Assembly (NCBI RefSeq): GCF_034059295.1
Contig: NZ_CP139141.1
Coordinates: 2,401,001-2,465,000 of the forward strand
Reading direction: 5' to 3'
Source: Pseudomonas sp. HR96
Lineage (GTDB): Bacteria > Pseudomonadota > Gammaproteobacteria > Pseudomonadales > Pseudomonadaceae
Length of the DNA stretch: 64,000 bases
This document shows positions 44,754-53,610 of this stretch, piece after piece (the stretch's first letter is position 1; each line of letters starts with the position of its first letter). The notes beneath the pieces were generated by a model. The model made no database searches. It was given only the letters and a program-made list of their open reading frames with translations, and was not told the DNA's origin. Made by a program: the position numbers and the translations under genes.

Positions 44754-47207
44754 ATGCCCAAGCCACTCTGGTTCTACCTCGGTTTGGGCATCGCTCCTGT
44801 CGCCGCGGCCCAGGGGGCCGCCACCGCAGTAGCCAGCGACGATGCCGTGGTGTTTGACGGCGAAGCCCTGCGCAGGCGTGGGCTCGATCCCGCGCTCGCC
44901 GCTTATTTCAAGAATGCCACGCGCTTCCTGCCCGGCGTGCAGTGGGTCGAATTGCAGGTCAACGGCCGGTCCCGGGGGCGCAGCCGTGCGACCTTCGACG
45001 CCGCCGGCGAGCTCTGCGCGACCCGTTCGCTGCTCGAGGCCGGGCACGTGCAGCTCCCCCGCGAGCCTGCGTTGCGTGACGCGGCCCAAGGCTGCATCGA
45101 CCTTGTCGCGCTGCATCCCCAGGCCCAGGTCAAGCTGCATCCTGCCACGGCCCAGGTCGCGCTGCTGTTGCCCGCCAGTGCCCTGCGCGAGACACATGCC
45201 GGCGTGGAATTTCAAGGAGGCGGCACAGCGGCCATGCTCAACTACGACCTGTTGGGCCTGCGCGGCGAGAGCGCTGCCCGGGTCAACCGCTACCTTTCGG
45301 CAAGCACCGAGGCAGGCCTCAATGTGGCGGACACCTTGATCCGCAGCCGCCAGACGTTCACCTCCTACAACGGCCGGGCCCATTTCCAGCCACTGCAGAC
45401 CTACGCCCAGCGCACCTTCGCCGAGCACGCAGGCTCGGCCCAGGTCGGGCAGATCAACCTGCTCGGTTCCGCCTTCGCCGGCACGGCGTTCACCGGCGCG
45501 CAGTGGTTTCCCGAGGCGGCGCTGCGCGCCAGTGGCGCGGCCGGTGTGCAAGTGCAGGGCATCGCCAACGGACCGGCGCGAGTCGAAGTGCGCCAGGCCG
45601 GCGCGTTGCTGCATGACACCCTGGTGCCGGCGGGCCCGTTCACGCTGCCGGGCATCGTGCCCCTCGACGGGCGTAACGACTTGCAGGTGACGGTCATCGA
45701 GGAGGATGGCCAGCGCCGCAGTTTTACGCTACCGGCCAGCGCCTTGTCGCGTTCGCGCCCCAGCACGCCGGGGCTGGCGCTGGCGGCCGGCAAGCTGCGC
45801 ACTTTCAGCCAGGACCAGGCGCCCGAGCCCTGGCTGCTGACCGCTAGCCAGGGCTGGGCGCTGGGGCGCGACAGCCTGTTGTCCGGCGGCCTGATGGCGT
45901 CCGATCATGGCTATCAGGCGGGCGCCTTTACCTTGGGTACGCCGCTGAGCCCGGAGACCAGTCTGCACCTTCACGGCGGTGTAGCGCGGGTGCAGCGCGA
46001 AGACCTGGCCGGCTCACGCCTGGGCGCGACGCTCAACAACCGGCTGAGCGAACAGCTGACCAGCACCTTGAACTGGCAGGGACAGACCCGTGACTATCGC
46101 GATGTAGCCGACGCCGTGCGCCGCGCGCAGGACGATGACAGCCTGGGGCGCCAGCGCCAGCAGGCCGGTCTGTCACTCGGCTGGGCAGCGCCGCGCTGGG
46201 GCAGCTACCAGGTCGGGCAGGCCTGGAGCCAGACCTGGAACGGGCATCGCAGCCAGCATGTGCACGCCGGCTGGAGCCACAAATGGGCTGCGCTGAGCGT
46301 CAACCTCAATGTCCAGTACAGCCTGGGCAGCGCCGCGCGTCGCGACACCTCGGCCATGCTCGGCGTCAGCCTGGCCCTCGGCGGGCAGCGCAACCTGCGT
46401 GGCTCCGCGAGCCAGCGCAACGGCCAGGCGCGCCTCGACAGCAGCTACAGCGCGCGCTTCGGTCAATCGGGCCACTATCGAGTCAGCGCCGCCGAAGACC
46501 TGACAGCGGCTCGCCAGAGTTTTTCCTCCCAGGTCGACTGGAGCAGCGCGCGCAGCCGGCAGCTGCTGGGCTACTCGTACGCCGACCCGTCCAGCCAGAG
46601 CTACAGCGGCCAACTGGCGGGCGGCCTGGCCTGGCACAGCGGCGGCGTGACCTTCTCGCCGCAGGCCTTGGGCGACACCTACCTGCTGGCCAAGGTCGGC
46701 GAGCTGCCCGGGGTGGAGCTGCAAACCAGCAACGGTTCGGTGTGGACCGACCGTCGCGGGCACGCGTTGATTGCCCGGGTCAATCCCTATCAGCCGACGG
46801 CGGTGACGGTACAGACGGCAGGCCTGGCGCGGCATGTCGATATCGACAACAGCTACCAGGCGATCACTCTCGGGCGCGGCTCGGTGCAGCGCCTGGACTT
46901 CGCAGTCAGCGTCACCCGGCGCCTGCTGTTGCACATCACCGACAGTCAGGGTCAGGCGCTGGCCAAGGGCTTGACCCTGGCCGATCAGAGCGGTGCCTAC
47001 GTGACCTCTGTGGGCAACGACGGCAAGGCCTACGTCAACCAATACTCTGCGACCAGCGCGCTGCGTGTGCAGTACGCGCCGGGGCAGTTCTGCGAAGTGC
47101 AGGCCAGCGTGCCCGAGCAGCCGGACCCGGACGCCTATTACGAAACCGTCGCCGCCGTCTGCGTGGCGGCCGATGAGCTGCCAGTCCCAAGGGCGGCCGC
47201 GTCGTGA
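44754..47207 (+). CDS. Fimbrial outer-membrane usher (FimD/PapC-type)
   Basis: 817 aa. Signal peptide (LGLGIAPVAAAQG), an N-terminal chaperone-binding domain with DAVVFDGEALRRRGLDPALAAYF, and a long 24-strand-type beta-barrel with a plug region around FPEAALRASGAAGVQVQGIANGPARVEVRQ and the PAGPFTLPGIVPL strand. The C-terminal domains end with VAADELPVPRAAAS. Shorter than FimD (about 840-870) but in family range. Start ATG 44754; GTG 44748 is an alternative, just 2 bp after the pilin stop. Only one usher serves all five subunits. Confidence 0.87.
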   Translation: MPKPLWFYLGLGIAPVAAAQGAATAVASDDAVVFDGEALRRRGLDPALAAYFKNATRFLPGVQWVELQVNGRSRGRSRATFDAAGELCATRSLLEAGHVQLPREPALRDAAQGCIDLVALHPQAQVKLHPATAQVALLLPASALRETHAGVEFQGGGTAAMLNYDLLGLRGESAARVNRYLSASTEAGLNVADTLIRSRQTFTSYNGRAHFQPLQTYAQRTFAEHAGSAQVGQINLLGSAFAGTAFTGAQWFPEAALRASGAAGVQVQGIANGPARVEVRQAGALLHDTLVPAGPFTLPGIVPLDGRNDLQVTVIEEDGQRRSFTLPASALSRSRPSTPGLALAAGKLRTFSQDQAPEPWLLTASQGWALGRDSLLSGGLMASDHGYQAGAFTLGTPLSPETSLHLHGGVARVQREDLAGSRLGATLNNRLSEQLTSTLNWQGQTRDYRDVADAVRRAQDDDSLGRQRQQAGLSLGWAAPRWGSYQVGQAWSQTWNGHRSQHVHAGWSHKWAALSVNLNVQYSLGSAARRDTSAMLGVSLALGGQRNLRGSASQRNGQARLDSSYSARFGQSGHYRVSAAEDLTAARQSFSSQVDWSSARSRQLLGYSYADPSSQSYSGQLAGGLAWHSGGVTFSPQALGDTYLLAKVGELPGVELQTSNGSVWTDRRGHALIARVNPYQPTAVTVQTAGLARHVDIDNSYQAITLGRGSVQRLDFAVSVTRRLLLHITDSQGQALAKGLTLADQSGAYVTSVGNDGKAYVNQYSATSALRVQYAPGQFCEVQASVPEQPDPDAYYETVAAVCVAADELPVPRAAAS

Positions 47208-47302
47208 AAAAAAGCCAGCGAGGCCAGCTCGCCGTTTTCGCCAGGCAAACCCTTTGCGGCGAAAGACTCGCTGCATCCCATACCACCACTGGAGGCCCTG
47301 AA

Positions 47303-47989
47303 ATGGCCGCAATACCGACTCACCTACGCTTGTTCCGCCGTGTGCTGCTCTGCGCCGCAGGCGCTGCGTCCTTGAACGCTGTCGCCCAGCCCGTCCAGCT
47401 GGCCATCACCGGCACTGTCTCCCCACAGGCCTGCCAGTTGAACACGCAGGAGGAGGGCATCAATTATCGACAGATCGCCAGCGGTCTGTTGCACCCTACC
47501 GGGTTCACGCCACTGCCCCCTGCAGAGATGGCTATATTGATCAATTGCCAGCGCCCGACGCTGTTCGCCGTCAGTCTGCGCGACAACCGTGCCGGTACCG
47601 TGCCGGATGGCATGGACGCGCAGTTCGGTGAATTGCCAGGCCGCTTGTTCGGCCTGGGCGAAGTGGCTGGCAAACGACTGGGCGCCTATACCGCCACCTT
47701 CGGGCGAATGCAGATCGGGCCGATGCCGCTTTACCCGATCAGCGCGCCGAGCGATCGCTCTGGCTGGACCCTGGTGGGGGAGCAGACCTTGAGCCCGGAC
47801 CCGGGAGAAGGTCTGCAATACGCGTGGAGCTGGGGCAACGCGCCTGGACGCCACACGCCAAGTTCGATTGACCGAGTCGTTTCCAACATCTGGATCCGGC
47901 CTTACCTGAATCGCGTCGCCGACCTGCCCGACGTGGGTAACGATAGCGCGCTGGACGGTTCCATGACGATCACGCTGCACTATCTCTGA
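47303..47989 (+). CDS. DUF1120-type fimbrial subunit 4
   Basis: 228 aa from the ATG at 47303, which has GGAGG 9 nt upstream and starts a clean signal peptide (to LNAVAQP). A GTG-initiated frame overlapping the usher stop at 47204 would add 33 unusual residues and is less likely. Mature part: LAITGTVSPQACQLN, a second Cys at LINCQRPTLFAVSLRDNRAGTVPDGM, and the tail MTITLHYL. The RDNRAGTVPDG block is nearly repeated in subunit 5 (RDRRAGSVPDG), so these two are a recent duplication. Confidence 0.8.
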   Translation: MAAIPTHLRLFRRVLLCAAGAASLNAVAQPVQLAITGTVSPQACQLNTQEEGINYRQIASGLLHPTGFTPLPPAEMAILINCQRPTLFAVSLRDNRAGTVPDGMDAQFGELPGRLFGLGEVAGKRLGAYTATFGRMQIGPMPLYPISAPSDRSGWTLVGEQTLSPDPGEGLQYAWSWGNAPGRHTPSSIDRVVSNIWIRPYLNRVADLPDVGNDSALDGSMTITLHYL

Positions 47990-48028
47990 TCACGCCCTGG
48001 CCATCGCTACTTCTTCAGGATCACGACG

Positions 48029-48697
48029 ATGCAACGCTTTGCCCTACGCCCAGGCCGCACCGCAACAGCGGCCCTCCTGTTTTTGACTGGCGCAACGGCC
48101 ATGGCCGCTGAAACCCGGCTGTCGGTCTCGGGCCACGTGCGGCCGCCCAGCTGCACGATGCAGCTGCCGCAGATCAATCACGGCGCCATCAATCTGCACA
48201 GCCTGTCACCGACGGGCTTCAGCCAGCTGAGCCCGACGACCTTCGAGTTGAGCATCCACTGCGCCGGGCCGGCCAGTTTCGCCCTGAGCTTTCGCGACCG
48301 CCGTGCAGGTTCGGTGCCTGATGGTATCGAGGCCGAACTGGGTGAGCGGACCCTGCTGTTCGGTCTGGGTCGCCTGGAGGGCAAGTCGATCGGCGCCTAT
48401 GCGCTAAGGTTCCTGTGGGCGCACTGGGACGGGCCGGGCGTGGCGTACGGGATCTCCCGGGTTGGCGCCGACGGCAGCTGGGCGGACGACTACGGATCGA
48501 TGATCAACCCGGCTTCGGAGGAGGATCGCCAGTACAGTTGGTCGCGGCCTCGGGACATGGGCGCGCCTGGTATGTTCAGGGTGCTGCAGGCCAACCTCGT
48601 GATGCTGACCGCCTTGAACCCAACCGAACAGCTGCCCGGCGCTGCAACCGGACTCACCCTGGACGGAGAAGCGACAGTGACCTTGTTCTACCTCTAG
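48029..48697 (+). CDS. DUF1120-type fimbrial subunit 5
   Basis: 222 aa. Signal peptide to ATAMAAET, then LSVSGHVRPPSCTMQL and SIHCAGPASFALSFRDRRAGSVPDGI, ending ATVTLFYL. Very similar in layout to subunit 4, 39 bp upstream. Last gene of the operon; the convergent phosphate transporter stops 41 bp later with no obvious terminator between them. Possibly a minor or terminal subunit. Confidence 0.8.
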   Translation: MQRFALRPGRTATAALLFLTGATAMAAETRLSVSGHVRPPSCTMQLPQINHGAINLHSLSPTGFSQLSPTTFELSIHCAGPASFALSFRDRRAGSVPDGIEAELGERTLLFGLGRLEGKSIGAYALRFLWAHWDGPGVAYGISRVGADGSWADDYGSMINPASEEDRQYSWSRPRDMGAPGMFRVLQANLVMLTALNPTEQLPGAATGLTLDGEATVTLFYL

Positions 48698-48738
48698 GCC
48701 GCACAGGCCCCTTCAGCGCGGGGCTGGAATGGAGCGGA

Positions 48739-50349
48739 CTAGACCATCACCCTGAACAGCGCATACAGCACTCCCGACAACGCCATCGCTGCCGGCAGGG
48801 TGAACACCCACGCCAGCATGATGTTGCGCAAGGTGCCCAGTTGCACGCCGCTGCCATTGGCGGCCATGGCGCCGGCTACACCCGAGGACAGCACGTGGGT
48901 GGTCGAGACCGGCAACCCGTACATGTCCGCCGCGCCGATGGTGGCCATTGCCACCAGCTCGGCGCTGGCGCCCTGGGCGTAGGTGAGGTGGGTCTTGCCG
49001 ATGCGCTCGCCGACGGTAATCACGATGCGTCGCCAGCCTACCAGGGTGCCCAGGCCCAGGGCGATCGCCACCACCACCTTGACCCACAGCGGGATGAACC
49101 GCGTGGCTTCGTCGATCTGGCGCTGAAACTCGTTGAGGTTGTTGCGCGTGTCGTCGCTGAACTTGTCTAGGTGCTGCTGGTTGAGCAAATGGATGCTCTG
49201 CGAGGCGAGGAACATGTCGTTGCGCACGTTGGTCATGGCGTCCGGGGGCACCTGCACCAGGCTGCCATAACTTTTGACTTCCTCGGCGATCAGGTCGGTG
49301 ACGCCGGCCAGGGCCGGGATCAGTTCGCCGGTGGCCTTGCGGCTGTGCAGGTAGTCGAGCAGCACGCCGCGCGGATCGGCCGGGGTCGCAGCCGGCACCG
49401 CGCGCTGCAGGCCGTCACGGGTGACCTGGGCGACGGCGACGAACTGGGTGGTCTGGGTCACCGGCACGGCGCGGTTCAAGGCATAGGCCATGGGCAGGGT
49501 GCCGACCAGGATCAGCATGATCAGGCCCATGCCTTTCTGGCCGTCGTTGGAGCCGTGGGCAAAGGACACGCCGCTGCAGGTCAGCACCAGCAGGCCGCGA
49601 ATCCAGGCCGGTGGCGGCGCGGCCTTGTGGGGTTCCTGGTACAGCTCGCGCTGCTTGATGAAGGCGCGCATCAGCAGCAGCAGCGCGGCGGCGCAGAAGA
49701 AACCCACCACCGGCGACAGCAGCAGGGCATAGCCGACCTTGGTCACCTGGCTCCAGTCCACGCCGTCCAGGCCGTTGCGCCCGTCCAGCCAGGCGCTGGC
49801 GATGCCGACGCCGAGGATCGAGCCGATCAGGGTGTGCGAGGAGGAGGCCGGCAGGCCCAGCCACCAGGTGCCGAGGTTCCAGACGATGGCGGCGATGAGC
49901 AGGGCGAAGATCATCGCAAAGCCGTTGCTGGTGCCCACCTGCAGGATCATGTCCACCGGCAGCAGGGCGACGATGCCGAAGGCCACGGCGCCGCTGGAGG
50001 TCAGCACGCCAAGGAAATTGCACAGCCCGGACCAGACCACGGCGACGTTGGCGGGCAGCGAGTGGGTATAGATGACCGTGGCCACGGCGTTGGCCGTGTC
50101 ATGGAAGCCGTTGACGAATTCAAAGCCCAATGCAATCAGCAGCGCCACGCCGAGCAGGCCGTAAGGCAGCCAGGACTTGGCGACATTGCCGGCGGCGATG
50201 ACGTCGTGAAAGATGCCCCAGCCGCTGATGACCAGGCCGACGGTGAGCAAGGCGAAGAACAGCACCAGGCTGCGCTTGGTCATGCGCCGGCCCAGCTGCG
50301 GGTGGCTGGACGAGGTATGACGGGAAGAAGTCGCGTGGGCAGTGGTCAT
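48739..50349 (-). CDS. pitA: Low-affinity inorganic phosphate transporter (Pit family)
   Basis: 536 aa. Two repeats of the PNT/Pit family domain are visible: EFVNGFHDTANAVATVIYT near residue 85 with the GANDxAN-like motif, and SFAHGSNDGQKGMGLI in the centre. A later block is STTHVLSSGVAGAMAANG. About 10-12 membrane helices are separated by a long soluble loop (about 330-440). It imports phosphate, usually as metal-phosphate, with H+. Start at 50349; a frame to 50418 exists but adds an atypical N-terminus. PPK2 lies 118 bp upstream on the same strand. Confidence 0.87.
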   Translation of the reverse strand: MTTAHATSSRHTSSSHPQLGRRMTKRSLVLFFALLTVGLVISGWGIFHDVIAAGNVAKSWLPYGLLGVALLIALGFEFVNGFHDTANAVATVIYTHSLPANVAVVWSGLCNFLGVLTSSGAVAFGIVALLPVDMILQVGTSNGFAMIFALLIAAIVWNLGTWWLGLPASSSHTLIGSILGVGIASAWLDGRNGLDGVDWSQVTKVGYALLLSPVVGFFCAAALLLLMRAFIKQRELYQEPHKAAPPPAWIRGLLVLTCSGVSFAHGSNDGQKGMGLIMLILVGTLPMAYALNRAVPVTQTTQFVAVAQVTRDGLQRAVPAATPADPRGVLLDYLHSRKATGELIPALAGVTDLIAEEVKSYGSLVQVPPDAMTNVRNDMFLASQSIHLLNQQHLDKFSDDTRNNLNEFQRQIDEATRFIPLWVKVVVAIALGLGTLVGWRRIVITVGERIGKTHLTYAQGASAELVAMATIGAADMYGLPVSTTHVLSSGVAGAMAANGSGVQLGTLRNIMLAWVFTLPAAMALSGVLYALFRVMV

Positions 50350-50466
50350 GGGGCGCTCGCTTGGCAGGCTGAACCTCCAAGCTAAGCGCAGATTGTGACG
50401 GTTATCTTGCAGCCGCACCGCCGGCGGACCGGCGGCGCGGGCTTGTTGCGTGCCGGCTTGTGGCGC

Positions 50467-51381
50467 TCAATAGACCTGGGGAATGATCAGCTCGGCCGGA
50501 GTCGGGCTGCGCCGGTAGGCCTCGTGGCGCATGCGCTGGGGCAATTCGATCGGCGGCTGTTCGATTTCTTCGTAGGGCATCTGGCCGAGCAGGTGGTGAA
50601 TGCAGTTCAGACGCGCCTTCTTCTTGTCGTCGGCCTGCACCACCCACCATGGCGCCTCGGCGCTGTGGGTGCGGTCGAGCATGATTTCCTTGGCTTTGGT
50701 GTAGTCTTCCCAGCGCCGCCGCGACTCCAGGTCCATGGGGCTGAGTTTCCACTGCTTGAGCGGGTCGTGGATACGGCTGAGAAAGCGCAGGTGTTGTTCC
50801 TGGTCGGAGATCGAGAACCAGTACTTGATCAGCTGGATGCCGGAGCGGGCGAGCATGCGCTCGAATTCCGGAACGTCACGGAAGAACTCTTCGTACTGGC
50901 TGTCGTTGCAAAAGCCCATGACCTTTTCCACGCCGGCGCGGTTGTACCAGCTGCGGTCGAACAGCACGATCTCGCCCGCCGCTGGCAGGTGCGAGACGTA
51001 GCGCTGGAAGTACCACTGGGTGCGCTCGCGGTCGCTCGGGGCGGGCAGTGCGGCGACGCGGCAAACCCGCGGGTTGAGCCGCTGGGTGATGCGTTTGATG
51101 ACGCCGCCCTTGCCGGCCGCGTCGCGGCCTTCGAACAGGATGACCACCTTGTGGCCGGTCTTGACCACCCAGCTCTGCAACTTCACCAGTTCGCCCTGCA
51201 GGCGAAACAGTTCGCTGAAGTACAGGCGGCGGGCTTGTCTTTCCGGGCTGTCGGCCACGTGGGCATCGAAGAATTCATCGGTCAGGCCGTCTTCGGCCAG
51301 CTCCAGTTCGAGCTCTTCGTCAGCCTGGTCGAGCAGTTCGCGATGAATGCGGTTCGCCAGTGCGACGGTCGAAGGAGACAT
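50467..51381 (-). CDS. ppk2: Polyphosphate kinase 2
   Basis: 304 aa. Walker A GRDAAGKGG (85-93), the lid motif arginines in RITQRLNPRVCRV, and Walker B LFDRSWYNRAGVE near 150, then DRSWYNRAG/WKLSPMDLESR as in class I PPK2. These enzymes move phosphate between polyphosphate and NDPs (often GDP or ADP). The N-terminal extension rich in Glu (QADEELELELAED) is short. It is next to a phosphate transporter, which suits polyphosphate storage and use. Confidence 0.92.
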   Translation of the reverse strand: MSPSTVALANRIHRELLDQADEELELELAEDGLTDEFFDAHVADSPERQARRLYFSELFRLQGELVKLQSWVVKTGHKVVILFEGRDAAGKGGVIKRITQRLNPRVCRVAALPAPSDRERTQWYFQRYVSHLPAAGEIVLFDRSWYNRAGVEKVMGFCNDSQYEEFFRDVPEFERMLARSGIQLIKYWFSISDQEQHLRFLSRIHDPLKQWKLSPMDLESRRRWEDYTKAKEIMLDRTHSAEAPWWVVQADDKKKARLNCIHHLLGQMPYEEIEQPPIELPQRMRHEAYRRSPTPAELIIPQVY

Positions 51382-51458
51382 GGGTGCAGCCTCGCGCAGG
51401 GTGGGGTGAGAGGCTGAAGGCTAATGAAAAAAAGTTACCGGGCGATGACCGTTGGCCA

Positions 51459-52265
51459 CTACGGAGACTGTTTGCCCGCCGTCACCTGTGGTTCATCCCC
51501 GGCCTTGACCAGGCCACCGGCAGCCTTGAGTCGCTCGAAGGCGGCGCGGGTGCGGGCCACCACGTCGTCAGGCGTGGACTTGCTGTAGGCGAAATACAGC
51601 CCGCTGCTCAGGTCATCGAGGCTGTACACGCTCTCCAACTGGTCGTAGTCGATCCGCGCCGCCTCGCTCAACACCCGGGCCTCGCGCTCGGGCAGCACCA
51701 CCAGCTGCACCTGATGGTTGAGCAGCTTGCGGAAGTTGTCGGCGTTGTTGGCCGACACCACCATGCGCGAAAAATCGTGCTCCTCCAGGTACTGCTGGCG
51801 CACATCGTCGCGGATCACGCCGATGGTGTAGCGGCGCGCGTCGTCCAGTTGCGTGACGACAATGTCGTGTTCCTCGCGCAGCTTGTAGAACCGCGGGGCG
51901 ATGCGTGCCAACTGGCCGATCCACTTGAACTGTGATTCGCGGGTGGGGGTGCGCACAATCGGGTAGATCAGCACGTTGGGCTGCAGCAGCGCCATGTCGT
52001 AGGCCCGCGCCCAGGGATAGAGCGCCAGGTGATAGTCGTCCAGGCCGGCCATATGCAGCATCTGTTCGACGATCTCGCTGCCGACACCGGCGACCTTGCC
52101 GCCCTGCAGGAAGCTGTAGGAAGTTTCCTCGGTGACCGCCTCGATGGTTGCCGCCAGGCTCGCCTGGGCAAGCGTCAGCAGGCCGAGGGTGAGCCACACT
52201 GCGCCGTATGCCAGGCGTCTGCGAGCGGCGCGCAGTGGCCGCCAGCCGCCCGGGGAGCGGTTCAT
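51459..52265 (-). CDS. Periplasmic binding protein, paralog B of the cyclase unit
   Basis: 268 aa SBP_bac_3-type protein with a signal peptide ending LAQASLAAT. It shares with the protein at 53611-54390 the run PWARAYDMAL, then NVLIY, and a later DDVRQQYL, so the two are paralogs. No ABC permease or ATPase adjoins. The start ATG overlaps the diguanylate cyclase stop by 4 bp. It may bind a small ligand and signal to the cyclase; ligand unknown. Confidence 0.8.
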   Translation of the reverse strand: MNRSPGGWRPLRAARRRLAYGAVWLTLGLLTLAQASLAATIEAVTEETSYSFLQGGKVAGVGSEIVEQMLHMAGLDDYHLALYPWARAYDMALLQPNVLIYPIVRTPTRESQFKWIGQLARIAPRFYKLREEHDIVVTQLDDARRYTIGVIRDDVRQQYLEEHDFSRMVVSANNADNFRKLLNHQVQLVVLPEREARVLSEAARIDYDQLESVYSLDDLSSGLYFAYSKSTPDDVVARTRAAFERLKAAGGLVKAGDEPQVTAGKQSP

Positions 52266-53608
52266 ACCACCACCCGGTCACGGCCCTGGCTCTTGGCCCG
52301 GTACAGTGCCTGGTCTGCGCTTTGCAGCAGCCGGTCGAAGTCGTGCATGGTGTCAGGGTCCAGTTGCGCCACGCCGATGCTCAAGGTCACGAACGGCGAG
52401 ACGCTGGAGGCGCCGTGCAACAGCCGCTCTTCGGCCAGGGCCAGGCGCAGGCGGTCGGCGGCATGCCGGGCCTGTTCAGTGTCGGCGCCGGGCAACAGCA
52501 CGGCGAACTCTTCGCCGCCCAGGCGCGCCGGCAGTTCGCCGGAGCGGGTGAAGACCTTGCGCAGGATCTGCGCGACGGTGCGCAGGCAGTCATCACCCAT
52601 GGCGTGGCCGTGGGCATCGTTGTACTTCTTGAAGAAATCGACGTCGCACATCAGCACTGCCAGCGGCTGGTGATGGCGGGTGGCGCGCTGGAATTCGACG
52701 GTCTTCATCTCGTCGAAATAGCGCCGGTTGGCCAGCCCGGTCAGTGAATCGTGGCGCGACAGTTCCTGCAGGCGCACGTTGGCGGCGAGCAATTCGGCGG
52801 TGCGTTCCTGGACCAGCTCGGCGAGGCGGTCGCGGCTGGCGGCCAGGGCCACTTCGTCCTGATGCTGGCGCTCGATGTAGGTGGCCAGCTTGTCCTGCAG
52901 GTCGTTGACGCCGACCTCCAGCAGCTGGAGTTCATCGTTGTCGGAGGCTGTGGTGCGGCCCAGCGACAGGCGCTCGCGCAGGTTGGCCGGGGACAGCCGG
53001 CCCAGGTGCCAGGCGATGTGCTGCACATGCACGGTGACCGAGCGGTTGAACATGCCCATGATCAGCCCGGCCAGGGCCAGCGACTGGATCACCTGGGTGA
53101 TGACGATGCTGGCCACCTCTTTCCACAGGCGCCGCCACAGCAGGGTCTGGTCGCCGACGATGGTGAACTCGCCGACCAGTTCACTGGCGCCGGGGTACGG
53201 CTCGACCGTCAGCTCGCGGTGCAGCCGCGGCGCGTTGCCGTCCTGTTCGGTGCGGCTGCGTTCGAGCACCTCCGGGGCCCGGCCGGCGCGCAGGATGCGC
53301 AGTTCCACATGGCCCACCGGGGCGGCCTTGGCGATGCTGTCGAGCTGGGCCTGCAAGGCGTCGCGATCCATCTCCCAGACTGCACGGGACAGGGTCCCCT
53401 GGAACACCTGGTCGATCAGTTGCAGCTCACTGTTCATCGTGCCCTGGTTGTTGTCCCAGGCGAACCAGGTGCGCACCGCCACCGTGGCCAGGGTGAACAG
53501 CAGGCAGAACATCAGGGTCGCGCCCACCAGCCGACGGCCCAGCGAGCCCACCGGGGTGGACAGCGGCAAGGCCAGGTCGTAGATCTCGTGTTCGGGAGGC
53601 TGGCTCAT
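52262..53608 (-). CDS. Membrane diguanylate cyclase (GGDEF, HAMP-like linker)
   Basis: 448 aa. TM helix near 25-45, periplasmic domain to about 170, a second TM near 175-195, a HAMP-like stretch (RSVTVHVQHIAWHLGRL), a coiled coil, and a C-terminal GGDEF domain with the active GGEEF (ARLGGEEFAVLLPG). It would make c-di-GMP. The inhibitory I-site reads RSGE instead of RxxD at the usual place, so product feedback may be weak. The GTG at 53620 is an alternative start; ATG 53608 is chosen. The 4-bp overlap downstream couples it to paralog B. Confidence 0.88.
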   Translation of the reverse strand: MSQPPEHEIYDLALPLSTPVGSLGRRLVGATLMFCLLFTLATVAVRTWFAWDNNQGTMNSELQLIDQVFQGTLSRAVWEMDRDALQAQLDSIAKAAPVGHVELRILRAGRAPEVLERSRTEQDGNAPRLHRELTVEPYPGASELVGEFTIVGDQTLLWRRLWKEVASIVITQVIQSLALAGLIMGMFNRSVTVHVQHIAWHLGRLSPANLRERLSLGRTTASDNDELQLLEVGVNDLQDKLATYIERQHQDEVALAASRDRLAELVQERTAELLAANVRLQELSRHDSLTGLANRRYFDEMKTVEFQRATRHHQPLAVLMCDVDFFKKYNDAHGHAMGDDCLRTVAQILRKVFTRSGELPARLGGEEFAVLLPGADTEQARHAADRLRLALAEERLLHGASSVSPFVTLSIGVAQLDPDTMHDFDRLLQSADQALYRAKSQGRDRVVV

Positions 53609-53610
53609 GT

